Shown here in pieces: positions 8,491 to 16,350 of a DNA stretch of 64,000 nt; the stretch's first letter is position 1; every line of letters begins with the position of its first letter. The translations under genes and the position numbers were made by a program. The notes under the pieces are model-generated. The model saw only the letters and a program-made list of their open reading frames with translations. It was not told where the DNA came from and did not search any database. Origin of the DNA: an uncultured Oscillospiraceae bacterium (GTDB lineage: Bacteria > Bacillota > Clostridia > Oscillospirales > Acutalibacteraceae); contig UQDP01000005.1 of NCBI GenBank assembly GCA_900539845.1, positions 62,001 through 126,000 of the forward strand, in the 5' to 3' direction.

Positions 8491-8537
8491 ACCTCCTGTA
8501 ACGGACTGAAATCCGTCACAGGAGGTCCTTTTATATT
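8491..8537. terminator. Bidirectional intrinsic terminator
   Basis: A 15-bp stem with one mismatch (8491-8505/8512-8526) has T-rich tracts on both sides. It serves the lipoprotein gene and the convergent hsp20 gene. Confidence 0.85.
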
Positions 8538-8579
8538 TGTTTTACTGCCGGATTTTGATGCTAGCCCCGGTTGTTTTCT

Positions 8580-9026
8580 TTATTCGATGCTAATAGAGCT
8601 GCTCGGCGGAAGATTTTTGCGTTCCGCTTTCGGAAGCGATACCTTGAGTATTCCGTCTTCAAATTTAGCGCTTACATCGGTGGGCTGAACGTCATCGCCT
8701 ACATAAAAGCTTCTTGCCATCTGCCCGGAGTAACGTTCCCTGCGGATGTACCTGCCGCTTTTCTTTTCGCTGTCCTTATCCAGACTCTTTGAGGCGCTGA
8801 TGGTTAGATAACCGTCTTTCAGATCTACCTTGACTTCGTCTTTTTTGAATCCGGGAAGATCAACATCGAGTTCGTATGTGTTATCGGTTTCACGAACATC
8901 GGTCTTCATAATATTTTTGCCGTGTTTTCCGTACAGCGGATTGTGACGGCTGAATCCGGACATCGTATCAAAAACATCGTCCCACATATCATCAAATAAA
9001 TTTTCACCGAAAATGCTTGGCAACAT
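8580..9026 (-). CDS. Hsp20/alpha-crystallin small heat-shock protein
   Basis: A 148-aa ATP-independent chaperone that holds unfolding proteins in the cytoplasm. A Phe/Met-rich N-terminal arm (MLPSIFGENLFDDMWDDVF) is followed by the alpha-crystallin domain from about residue 40, with YELDVDLPGFKKDEVKVDL, GYLTISAS and the hallmark end DGILKVSLPK. The short C-terminal tail lacks an obvious I-x-I/V motif apart from ISIE. AATGGAGGAAT precedes the ATG. Transcription starts at a promoter overlapped by a CIRCE operator (9174-9200), leaving a leader of about 125 nt. Confidence 0.95.
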   Translation of the reverse strand: MLPSIFGENLFDDMWDDVFDTMSGFSRHNPLYGKHGKNIMKTDVRETDNTYELDVDLPGFKKDEVKVDLKDGYLTISASKSLDKDSEKKSGRYIRRERYSGQMARSFYVGDDVQPTDVSAKFEDGILKVSLPKAERKNLPPSSSISIE

Positions 9027-9158
9027 AAGTCATTCCTCCATTCAAACCATTGATTTTACTCGTAGCTGTGGGGATATATCCTCGCGGTGGCGAGCTTTTG
9101 TTACCTGTTTTGCGGTTTTGAACTCTTCTGAGATTCTCTCTCTTTCAAGTTCATCTTT

Positions 9159-9200
9159 ATTATATCATGAAAATTAGCACTGTCAATATTAGAGTGCCAA
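9159..9200 (-). promoter_or_regulatory. CIRCE operator and promoter of hsp20
   Basis: TTAGCACTG-N9-GAGTGCCAA (9174-9200) matches the HrcA-binding CIRCE consensus TTAGCACTC-N9-GAGTGCTAA at 16 of 18 positions. On the minus strand the -35 TTGACA (9181-9186) sits inside the CIRCE spacer and TATAAT (9159-9164) follows 16 bp on. HrcA binding would directly occlude polymerase. Confidence 0.92.
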
Positions 9201-9308
9201 TTTTTATATTTAATTTATATTTCTGTAATAAATTCATAATTATTTTCCAATTTCAAATAAAAAACGGCATTTTTATATAAACTTTTTGGAATATTCACTT
9301 TTACCTAT

Positions 9309-9336
9309 TTGAAAATCCGACGTTATTTGCTATATT
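9309..9336 (+). promoter_or_regulatory. Likely promoter of the GH2 gene
   Basis: TTGAAA (9309-9314), 16-bp spacer, TATATT (9331-9336), about 36 bp upstream of the start codon. Confidence 0.55.
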
Positions 9337-9372
9337 AGATATACAGAATACACAAAAGAGAGGGCTTAGAAG

Positions 9373-11430
9373 ATGAGAAGAACGGTTTCTTTGAACAAGG
9401 GATGGAGGTTTGGGTTTTCAGAGCATCCGGCAAAAAAGGATGCAGCTGCCGAAAAGGTTGATATTCCGCACACATGGAATTCTATCGACGGGCAGGACGG
9501 CGGCGGTGATTATTACCGGGGCTGCGGTTGTTATGAGAAAATTGTCAGTATTGATAAAGAGGATGATGCAGAGTATTATCTTGAATTTTACGGCGTAAAC
9601 AGCGTTTGCAATGTTTTTGTAAACGGTGTGCATATCGGCGAGCACCGCGGCGGCTATACGCTGTTTCGTTTCAATATAACAGCTGCCGTTCAAAACGGAA
9701 AAAACGAAATTGCCGTAACTGCGGATAATTCTCCGTTCCCGAATGTTATACCGCTGACTGCCGATTTCACCTTTTTCGGCGGGATCTACAGAGAGGTGAA
9801 TCTGATAGAAGTAAAGGGTGCGCACTTTTCACTTGATGATTTCGGTTCTGACGGCGTTTATATTTCCTATCCGAACAATTGCGATGTTGCAGAGTGTGCC
9901 AACACGTCCGTAAGGGCAAAAATATGCGGCGCAGACAGCGATTGCGTTATGCAGGTCTCCATTTATGAGCAAAGTGCATTTGAAGCGTGCCGCTATATTG
10001 ATACGGTTGATTTTGATTTGGATCAGATCGTTTCGGGAAATTGTGCTCCCATCGCAGAGGAAACAGCCGAAATCAGCGGCGGCAGGGCGCAGACAGTCAT
10101 TCCCGTAAGAAATCCGAAGCTTTGGGACGGCAGACGCGCGCCGTACCGCTATAAAGTTGTGTGCACCCTCATGCAAAACGGCGAGGAGACGGACAGGGTT
10201 GAAAAATATATTGGTTACAGATATTTTAAGATAGATCCTAAAAAAGGATTTTTCCTCAACGGCAGAAGCTATCCTCTGCGCGGTGTGAACAGACATCAGG
10301 ACAGAGAAAATATGGGCTGGGCGATCACGGAAAAGGAGCACGAGGAGGATTTTGCGCTGATCTATGAGATGGGCGCGAATGCCATCCGTCTTGCCCATTA
10401 TCCGCATCATCCGCACTTTTATGAGCAGTGCGATAAGTACGGCATACTCGTCTGGGCTGAGATCCCGTTTGTGGATAATATCGGCGGAATGCAGCTTTCC
10501 CCCCTTGAAACGGATAAAGAAGCAAGCAGGAAAGTAACTCTGAGCCAGCTTGAAAATGCCAAACAGCAATATACGGAGCTGATTTTGCAGCAATATCACA
10601 GACCGTCTATATTTTGCTGGAGCATGTCCAATGAAGTCCGGGCGGAATATGATAATACCGCTGCATATATGATGAGCGAACTGAATGCCCTTGCCCATTC
10701 TCTGGATACAAACAGATATACCGCTCTTGCGACGAACCATTACACAGGCGATAAATGGAGCTCGGATATAAAGGGCTGTAATATTTATCCGGGATGGTAC
10801 TGGGGCTCGGCAAAATTATTTGCTGCCCAGACAGCCGCGCATATCAGGGCAAACGGCGGCAGAGGCGTTGCGGTCTCAGAATACGGAGCAGGCTCCAATG
10901 TTTCTCATCACACGGAGAAGCCGAAACAGCCGAAAGATACCGTCTGCGAATTTCATTCCGAGGAATGGCAGTCGATTGTTCACGAACATGCTCTTAAATA
11001 TTTCATGTCGCCCAAAGCCAATAAAATCTGGGGCACTTTCGTCTGGAATATGTTTGATTTTGCGATAGACAGCCGAAACGAGGGCGGTATTCCCGGCAGG
11101 AACGACAAGGGTCTTGTTACATATGACAGAAAAATTAAAAAGGACGCGTTTTTCCTTTATAAATCCTACTGGAGCAGAGAACGGGTCGTTTATATAACCT
11201 CCCGCAGATTCGAAAAAAGGGAAAAACGGCGCATAGATGTTAAAATTTATTCCAACGAAAAAAATATATCCCTTTATGTAAACGGAAGAAAAACCGGCGA
11301 GAAGCAGGCAAGACCCGTTGCCCATGATCACATATTTGTGTTCAGAGGTGTAAAACTTCATAAAGGCAAAAACGAGGTCAAGGCGGTTTCCGAAAACGGT
11401 ATTGCAGATACCGTTATTTGGGAATATTAA
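9373..11430 (+). CDS. Glycoside hydrolase family 2 (beta-galactosidase/beta-glucuronidase type)
   Basis: A 685-aa intracellular exo-glycosidase without a signal peptide. The N-terminal jelly-roll sugar-binding domain (about 1-170) has WRFGFSEHP, IPHTWN and YYRGCGCYEK. A beta-sandwich (about 180-290) follows, then the TIM barrel with LRGVNRHQD and IRLAHYPHHP. The proposed acid/base is Glu421 in SMSNE and the nucleophile is Glu503 in SEYGAG. A C-terminal beta domain of about 80 residues ends the protein, making it a short GH2. Substrate (galactoside or glucuronide) cannot be fixed by eye. The gene is monocistronic, bounded by a promoter at 9309 and a terminator at 11457. Confidence 0.92.
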   Translation: MRRTVSLNKGWRFGFSEHPAKKDAAAEKVDIPHTWNSIDGQDGGGDYYRGCGCYEKIVSIDKEDDAEYYLEFYGVNSVCNVFVNGVHIGEHRGGYTLFRFNITAAVQNGKNEIAVTADNSPFPNVIPLTADFTFFGGIYREVNLIEVKGAHFSLDDFGSDGVYISYPNNCDVAECANTSVRAKICGADSDCVMQVSIYEQSAFEACRYIDTVDFDLDQIVSGNCAPIAEETAEISGGRAQTVIPVRNPKLWDGRRAPYRYKVVCTLMQNGEETDRVEKYIGYRYFKIDPKKGFFLNGRSYPLRGVNRHQDRENMGWAITEKEHEEDFALIYEMGANAIRLAHYPHHPHFYEQCDKYGILVWAEIPFVDNIGGMQLSPLETDKEASRKVTLSQLENAKQQYTELILQQYHRPSIFCWSMSNEVRAEYDNTAAYMMSELNALAHSLDTNRYTALATNHYTGDKWSSDIKGCNIYPGWYWGSAKLFAAQTAAHIRANGGRGVAVSEYGAGSNVSHHTEKPKQPKDTVCEFHSEEWQSIVHEHALKYFMSPKANKIWGTFVWNMFDFAIDSRNEGGIPGRNDKGLVTYDRKIKKDAFFLYKSYWSRERVVYITSRRFEKREKRRIDVKIYSNEKNISLYVNGRKTGEKQARPVAHDHIFVFRGVKLHKGKNEVKAVSENGIADTVIWEY

Positions 11431-11456
11431 AAGAAATAAGTATATATTAAAAACAC

Positions 11457-11493
11457 AAAAGCGGTGTGAATTGCATTTTCACACCGCTTTTTC
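11457..11493. terminator. Bidirectional intrinsic terminator
   Basis: The perfect stem AAAAGCGGTGTGAA/TTCACACCGCTTTT lies between convergent GH2 and capD-like genes. Confidence 0.92.
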
Positions 11494-11508
11494 GGCTGTA
11501 AGATCATA

Positions 11509-13440
11509 TCAGTATTCTTCACCCGAGTTTTCCGCGGGATGATAATTGGGAACATATTTTGCCAGCGTTTGCCTAACGTTTGCATCGTTAATATCTGAAA
11601 GATCGGAAAGCATGTTTTTAAACTGATTTTCATCAATATCCATAGGCTGCGTTACAAATATTTTTTCAAGCGCTGTTTTGCTTCGTGTTTCCATTTCGCT
11701 TTCAAGCGCAAGTTCCTCATAAAGCTTTTCCCCGGGTCTTAGCCCTGTTATTTTTATGCCTATATCATCCACTTCGTATCCGGCAAGCTTGATCATGTTC
11801 ACGGCAAGATCTCTGATTTTTACAGGCTCACCCATATCCAGCACAAAAACCTCTCCGCCCTTTGCGAGTCCGCCTGCCTGGCAAACAAGCTGCGCCGCCT
11901 CCGGGATAGTCATAAAGTAGCGTTCTATATCGGGATGCGTAAGCGTGATGGGCCCTCCGTCCTCTATCTGCTTTTTGAAGATCGGAATTACCGAACCATG
12001 TGAGCCGAGCACATTGCCGAAACGCACCGCAGCATAAACGGTATTTTTACTCACGGTGTTCATATACTGAACAATGAGTTCGGTTATCCGCTTTGTGCAG
12101 CCCATAACATTTGTCGGGTTCACAGCTTTGTCTGTTGACAGAGTGACCATTTTCTCAACTTCAAACTCATTGCAGATGAGGGCAACGTTATATGTTCCGA
12201 AAACATTGTTTTTTACCGCTTCGCAGGGGCTGTTTTCCATAAGAGGCACATGCTTGTGCGCTGCCGCGTGGAATACCACATCGGGCTTGAATTCGCCGAA
12301 GACTTCGCGCAGTCTGTTAACATCGCGCACGGATCCGATGCGGATATGAATATCTATTGTGTCTGAATATTTTTTGTGCAGCTCGTTAGCCAGCTCAAAG
12401 GCGCAGTTTTCATATATGTCAAAAATCACGATTGCTTTGGGGCTGTATCTAGCGACCTGGTTGCAAAGTTCAGATCCTATTGAACCGCCTCCGCCGGTAA
12501 CAAGCACTGTTTTGCCGATAAGATAGCGGCACACCTTTTTGTCAAGTCTGACCTCCGGGCGGGCAAGCAGGTCTTTGATCTCAATATTTCTGATCTTTCT
12601 GGAAGAAGCGCCGTCTTCAAGAAATTCGTTGACAGAAGGGGATATCTTTATTTTGCATTTGGTCTGAAGCGCGATATCTATTATCTCTTTCTGGCGTGTT
12701 CTTGACGCGGACGGCAGACAAATCATAATAACGTCGATATCATAGCGCTGAGCAAGTTCGGGAATATCGGAGCAGGTACCGCGGACTTTTACTCCGTTTA
12801 TTCGTTTATGAAGCTTCGCGGGATTGTCATCCACTGCTAATACGGGATAGCCGTCTTTATAATTATTTATGATAAGTTCGTTTATGAAAAAGTCGCCCAT
12901 AAATCCGGCGCCAACGATCATTACACGCTTGTGCTTGCCTGAAAGGCTCGTGGCACGGCCGGTATAGCGCTTAAAAAGTCTGAATCCGATCCTCGGAGCG
13001 CAGAGCGCAACGAATTCAAGAACGAACATCAGAAAATAAGCGTAAAAAGGTATCCAGCCGGAATAGCCGAGCCATTGGGAAAACACAACTCTGTCCACTA
13101 AGAACAGTGAAAAAGCCGAAAGCAGCGCAGCCACGATCGTTCTTGCGATCTCATCAACTCCTGCGAATGTCCACACGCTCTTATAAAGATCAAGCAGCTT
13201 GTTGAATATGCAAAGCAGCGTGAGCGTTATAAAAAGATGCCAGTAGCTGAACAGAATGGAGCTGTATTCCGTTGAGCGGACATGCCCCCCCATGGTCAGG
13301 TATACTATAGCCGTATTTGCAATAAAATACAGTATGAAATCAACAATAACGATAACCGCTTTTTTGCAAAGCGCCGTTATTTTTAGCGTTCTTTCTTCAG
13401 TCATGAGCTGCTCCGTTAAATCATTCAATGGTTTGTTCAT
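11509..13440 (-). CDS. FlaA1/CapD-type nucleoside-diphosphate-sugar 4,6-dehydratase, membrane-anchored
   Basis: A 643-aa protein. The first ~140 residues contain about four membrane helices (VIVIVDFILYFIANTAIVYL onward). A CoA-binding-like Rossmann segment follows (about 165-260, VMIVGAGFMGDFFI), then an extended SDR domain with NAD motif TGGGGSIGSE (about 312). LSTDKAVNPTNVMGCTKR has the Met-for-Tyr catalytic site typical of large FlaA1/PglF/CapD enzymes. These dehydrate UDP-GlcNAc to start synthesis of deoxyaminosugars for capsule, glycan or glycoprotein. No other glycan genes adjoin it. There is no Shine-Dalgarno before the ATG; a -35/-10 pair ends 4 bp before it, suggesting a leaderless message. 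Confidence 0.92.
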   Translation of the reverse strand: MNKPLNDLTEQLMTEERTLKITALCKKAVIVIVDFILYFIANTAIVYLTMGGHVRSTEYSSILFSYWHLFITLTLLCIFNKLLDLYKSVWTFAGVDEIARTIVAALLSAFSLFLVDRVVFSQWLGYSGWIPFYAYFLMFVLEFVALCAPRIGFRLFKRYTGRATSLSGKHKRVMIVGAGFMGDFFINELIINNYKDGYPVLAVDDNPAKLHKRINGVKVRGTCSDIPELAQRYDIDVIMICLPSASRTRQKEIIDIALQTKCKIKISPSVNEFLEDGASSRKIRNIEIKDLLARPEVRLDKKVCRYLIGKTVLVTGGGGSIGSELCNQVARYSPKAIVIFDIYENCAFELANELHKKYSDTIDIHIRIGSVRDVNRLREVFGEFKPDVVFHAAAHKHVPLMENSPCEAVKNNVFGTYNVALICNEFEVEKMVTLSTDKAVNPTNVMGCTKRITELIVQYMNTVSKNTVYAAVRFGNVLGSHGSVIPIFKKQIEDGGPITLTHPDIERYFMTIPEAAQLVCQAGGLAKGGEVFVLDMGEPVKIRDLAVNMIKLAGYEVDDIGIKITGLRPGEKLYEELALESEMETRSKTALEKIFVTQPMDIDENQFKNMLSDLSDINDANVRQTLAKYVPNYHPAENSGEEY

Positions 13441-13444
13441 ATTT

Positions 13445-13473
13445 ATTTTATATCATAATATTTTTATTTTCAA
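13445..13473 (-). promoter_or_regulatory. Promoter of the capD-like gene, apparently leaderless
   Basis: On the minus strand, TTGAAA (13468-13473), 17-bp spacer, TAAAAT (13445-13450). The ATG is at 13440-13438, so the expected start of transcription falls at or inside the start codon. Confidence 0.55.
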
Positions 13474-13573
13474 CATGAAGTTAAAAAAAACGCCGTTTAT
13501 ATATTTTTCCTTGCAAATTTCTTCCTGCTTACTGTTAAATTATTACAAAAAAATGGATTTTATTAGGTTTGTG

Positions 13574-13602
13574 TTGAAAATCATTTTCGGTTGGGTTAAT
13601 AT
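13574..13602 (+). promoter_or_regulatory. Likely promoter of the serine hydrolase gene
   Basis: TTGAAA (13574-13579), 17-bp spacer, TAATAT (13597-13602), 36 bp upstream of the ATG. Confidence 0.6.
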
Positions 13603-13638
13603 TAAATTGTAAATATTTATATTCAGGCGGTGTTCGTT

Positions 13639-15225
13639 ATGAAAAAACTGACAAAAACCGAACTTGCGCATGTTTCTCCCGAAAGTGTCGGCATCAAAAG
13701 TTCGGCAATTACAGCTTTTATTGATGAGATAAATGAAAAAAAGCTTGGTCTGCAAAGCTTTACCGTTGTGCGCCACGATAAGGTCTGTGCGCAGGGGTTT
13801 TGGAAACCGTATTCAAAAGAGTATCCCCATGTGCTCTATTCTATGAGCAAATCGGTTACATCGACTGCCGTCGGCTTTGCCGTCAGTGAAGGGCTGTTAA
13901 AGCTGGACGATAATATATCAAAATTTTTCCCCGAGTACGCAAGCGCCGGTATGTCGCCGAATAATAAAATAACAGTGGAAATGCTGCTGACGATGCGCTC
14001 AGGCAAGCTGATAACCTTGCTTGAGGAAAAAGGCGGCAAAGACTGGGTAAAGCAGTTTTTTGACGCGGCTTTCTTTATGCCGCCGGGTTCAAAATTCAAT
14101 TATCTTTCCGAAAACACCTTTATGCTCTCGGCAATTATATCAAAGGTCACGGGAATGAGCATGGTCGATTATTTATATCCCAGAATGTTTGAGCCGCTCG
14201 GAATAGAAAAACCCTTCTGGGAGCAGGATGGGAAAGGCAATAACTCTGCCGGCTGGGGACTTTATATGAGATCCGAAGATCTTGCCAAATTCTTTCTGCC
14301 GTATATTCATGGCGGAAAATGGATAGACGGAACGCAGCTCGTGCCTGCCGAATGGGTCAAAACGGCAACACAAAAGCATACGGATTCGGTCCACGACGGA
14401 TACATAGACAATATGTGCGGCTATGGCTACCAGTTCTGGCGAAATCCCGTTTCTAACAGCTTCAGAGCGGACGGACTTTTCGGGCAGCGTTGCTTTATGT
14501 TCCCGGAATATGACGCCCTTGTGGTGCTCAATTGCGGTGAATCAGAGGATTATAAGATCATGAAAGTGTTCTGGAAGTACTTTCCCGAATGCTTTGAAAA
14601 CGGCGTTATTCCCGAAAACGAAAGAGCGCATAAGGAACTTTTAAAAACGATATCGGAGTGTGCTGTTGAGGATCTTCCGGCACAGCCGAGAAATACGGCA
14701 AAAGAGGCGGAGATCAGCGGCAGGATTATAAAGTGCAAAAGCAATAAATATGCTTCGGTCATTTCCATATCCATATTGAATATGCTTTATAACAAGCCGG
14801 GAAATATAAAAGCCATGAAGTTTGTATTTGATGATGACGGGCTTGTTTTCACTTGGAGTGAAAAAGAGGAGACCAATGTTATACGCGCCGGGATGAACGG
14901 AGAATACGGCGTCAGCGAAATCACGCTCGGCGATCTGCATTACCATGCGTATTCAAAAGCCGCTTGGCAGCCGGACGGAACATTAAAGCTTTGGATAAGA
15001 CCGATCGAAACCGCACATGTGAGAAAGTTCACTTTCGATTTCAGCGGCGCAAAAGTGAAGGTGAAAAATGAAATGAGCCCCACTTTTGAGGAGCTTACTA
15101 TATATTATATGACATTTTCCGGCATGCCGGTAAAACAGAAATCGATGGAACATCTTATTGAAAACGCTGTGCACGATCTCGGGCTTCCGCTTTTGGAACC
15201 TGACTTCAGCGGTAGATTTGTTTGA
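13639..15225 (+). CDS. Beta-lactamase-fold serine hydrolase (class C/esterase type)
   Basis: A 528-aa protein. Residues about 10-320 are the beta-lactamase-related domain: the SxxK motif is Ser68-Met-Ser-Lys71 in LYSMSKS, LLTMRSG is the conserved loop, FNYLSEN is the Tyr motif, and GYGYQFW and DGLFGQ lie near the third motif. The C-terminal ~200 residues are a beta-rich extension. No signal peptide is seen, so it is probably an intracellular esterase or amidase rather than an antibiotic-resistance enzyme. ATG 13639 is preferred over GTG 13630 because CAGGCGG then has proper spacing. It is followed 20 bp later by a DUF1648 protein. Confidence 0.88.
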   Translation: MKKLTKTELAHVSPESVGIKSSAITAFIDEINEKKLGLQSFTVVRHDKVCAQGFWKPYSKEYPHVLYSMSKSVTSTAVGFAVSEGLLKLDDNISKFFPEYASAGMSPNNKITVEMLLTMRSGKLITLLEEKGGKDWVKQFFDAAFFMPPGSKFNYLSENTFMLSAIISKVTGMSMVDYLYPRMFEPLGIEKPFWEQDGKGNNSAGWGLYMRSEDLAKFFLPYIHGGKWIDGTQLVPAEWVKTATQKHTDSVHDGYIDNMCGYGYQFWRNPVSNSFRADGLFGQRCFMFPEYDALVVLNCGESEDYKIMKVFWKYFPECFENGVIPENERAHKELLKTISECAVEDLPAQPRNTAKEAEISGRIIKCKSNKYASVISISILNMLYNKPGNIKAMKFVFDDDGLVFTWSEKEETNVIRAGMNGEYGVSEITLGDLHYHAYSKAAWQPDGTLKLWIRPIETAHVRKFTFDFSGAKVKVKNEMSPTFEELTIYYMTFSGMPVKQKSMEHLIENAVHDLGLPLLEPDFSGRFV

Positions 15226-15245
15226 TGCCATGATACGGTGATTTG

Positions 15246-15884
15246 ATGAAAAACAGAACGTCTTTTTCTCTATTTGATATTATGACGGCGCTGATATGCC
15301 TTGCGCCCGTTTTGGCAGGCGGGTTGTTTTATTCACAGATTCCCAATAAAATGGCGGTGCATTTTACGGCGGATCGAACTGCGGATTCCTTTATGAATAA
15401 GAATGTCTTTCTCTTTGTGATCCCGTTGATCGCCGCAGTGCTGCAGCTGAGCATTTGTGCCGCCAAGGCAATAAGAATGCGAGCGTTTGCAGGCAGCAGG
15501 GCAGTGAGGCTTGTTATGCCTGCAATCGTGTATTTTTCTTATTATATAGTTATAGGATATTCATTGAAGGTGCTTAAAGAACCTGCGTTTATCATCTCGG
15601 CAGTCTTTTCATTTGTTCTTATGGCAGCCGCCGGTTTCCTTCCAAAAGCGGGAGGGCTGCCCGATGTTATCCTAAGAATCTTTCCCACCTTGAAAAGTCC
15701 CGTGGTTTATCAGAAAACGCGCAGTGCCGCCGGAGCAATGTGGTTGTCAGCAAGCGCGCTGATGATGGTTTTGTCCTTTTTAGGCTCTCTTGCCGCGCCG
15801 TTTGCGGTGCTGTTGTTATGCTTGATCCTGCCGCCGGTCTATTCGGTTGCAGCTTATCATTCGCAGTACAGTTCTAATCAATAA
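15246..15884 (+). CDS. DUF1648/SdpI-like integral membrane protein
   Basis: A 212-aa membrane protein with about five or six helices. The first helix (ALICLAPVLAGGLFYSQI) is followed by PNKMAVHFTADRTADSF, the extracellular DUF1648 motif (P-x-x-x-x-x-H-F/W plus GxxD/A) seen in SdpI immunity proteins and YhdP-like signalling proteins. Further helices cover residues about 55-75, 85-110, 115-135 and 160-205. SdpI in Bacillus gives immunity to a toxin and sequesters its repressor, but no toxin or repressor gene adjoins here. It probably shares a transcript with the upstream hydrolase. Confidence 0.8.
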   Translation: MKNRTSFSLFDIMTALICLAPVLAGGLFYSQIPNKMAVHFTADRTADSFMNKNVFLFVIPLIAAVLQLSICAAKAIRMRAFAGSRAVRLVMPAIVYFSYYIVIGYSLKVLKEPAFIISAVFSFVLMAAAGFLPKAGGLPDVILRIFPTLKSPVVYQKTRSAAGAMWLSASALMMVLSFLGSLAAPFAVLLLCLILPPVYSVAAYHSQYSSNQ

Positions 15885-15896
15885 TTTACAGTTGAA

Positions 15897-15936
15897 AAAG
15901 CTCCCGTCTGAATGCACATTCAAACGGGAGCTTTAC
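15897..15936. terminator. Bidirectional intrinsic terminator
   Basis: The stem AAAGCTCCCGT/ACGGGAGCTTT has an inner TGAATG/CATTCA stem, between convergent genes. The T-run is best in the minus direction. Confidence 0.88.
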
Positions 15937-15960
15937 TTTACCCTTAAAAGTTATATGGGC

Positions 15961-16290
15961 CTATTTTGTTTTCCTTAAAATCTCATTTGGGGAATCGACT
16001 TCCTTACAGATGGTATGTTCCGTAAGCTCCGAAAGCAATTTGATTTTTTTATTCAGCATCGGTCTCAGGCAGTTTGGAACATGCTCCTGGTGGGCTCTGT
16101 GTATGGCAACACATTCCTTGCAGTTGCCGTGATAACGGCAGGCTTTCAGGCAGGGGCAGTGGTCTTTTTCCTTATATTCTTCCCGAAACTGCGATGCAAA
16201 TTCTTCCTGAAGCGCAAGCCCTTTAGCACGGTTTCCTTTGCGGAATTCATGCATGGCTTCGATTTCCTTTGGATTATTGTCTATCGTCAT
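15961..16290 (-). CDS. Small Cys/His-rich protein, likely metal-binding, function unknown
   Basis: A 109-aa protein with an Arg/Lys/Glu-rich helical first half and the cluster HCPCLKACRYHGNCKECVAI, then H..H and PNC. The pattern CPC-x3-C-x2-HGNC-x2-C-x3-H suggests a zinc or iron-sulfur site. Similar CxC...HGxCxxC...P.C proteins are common in Clostridia under non-informative names. I start it at ATG 16290, which has GGAG six bases upstream; a TTG at 16302 would overlap that site. It lies upstream of nothing on its strand but follows the phosphoesterase gene by about 60 bp. Confidence 0.75.
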   Translation of the reverse strand: MTIDNNPKEIEAMHEFRKGNRAKGLALQEEFASQFREEYKEKDHCPCLKACRYHGNCKECVAIHRAHQEHVPNCLRPMLNKKIKLLSELTEHTICKEVDSPNEILRKTK

Positions 16291-16350
16291 TCTATTCTCC
16301 AAAAGCTGAATTTTTCAATACTTTTAAGTGTATATTTGGATTCGCCTTAT

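Noticed and set aside
9829..10740. A 303-codon open frame antisense to the GH2 gene
   Set aside because: It lies wholly inside the GH2 reading frame, has low-complexity Ile/Arg/His composition and no recognisable motif or ribosome site; it is a shadow of the coding strand.
13639..15225. Calling the serine hydrolase an antibiotic-resistance beta-lactamase
   Set aside because: No signal peptide, a long extra C-terminal domain and esterase-like motifs; resistance is not supported.
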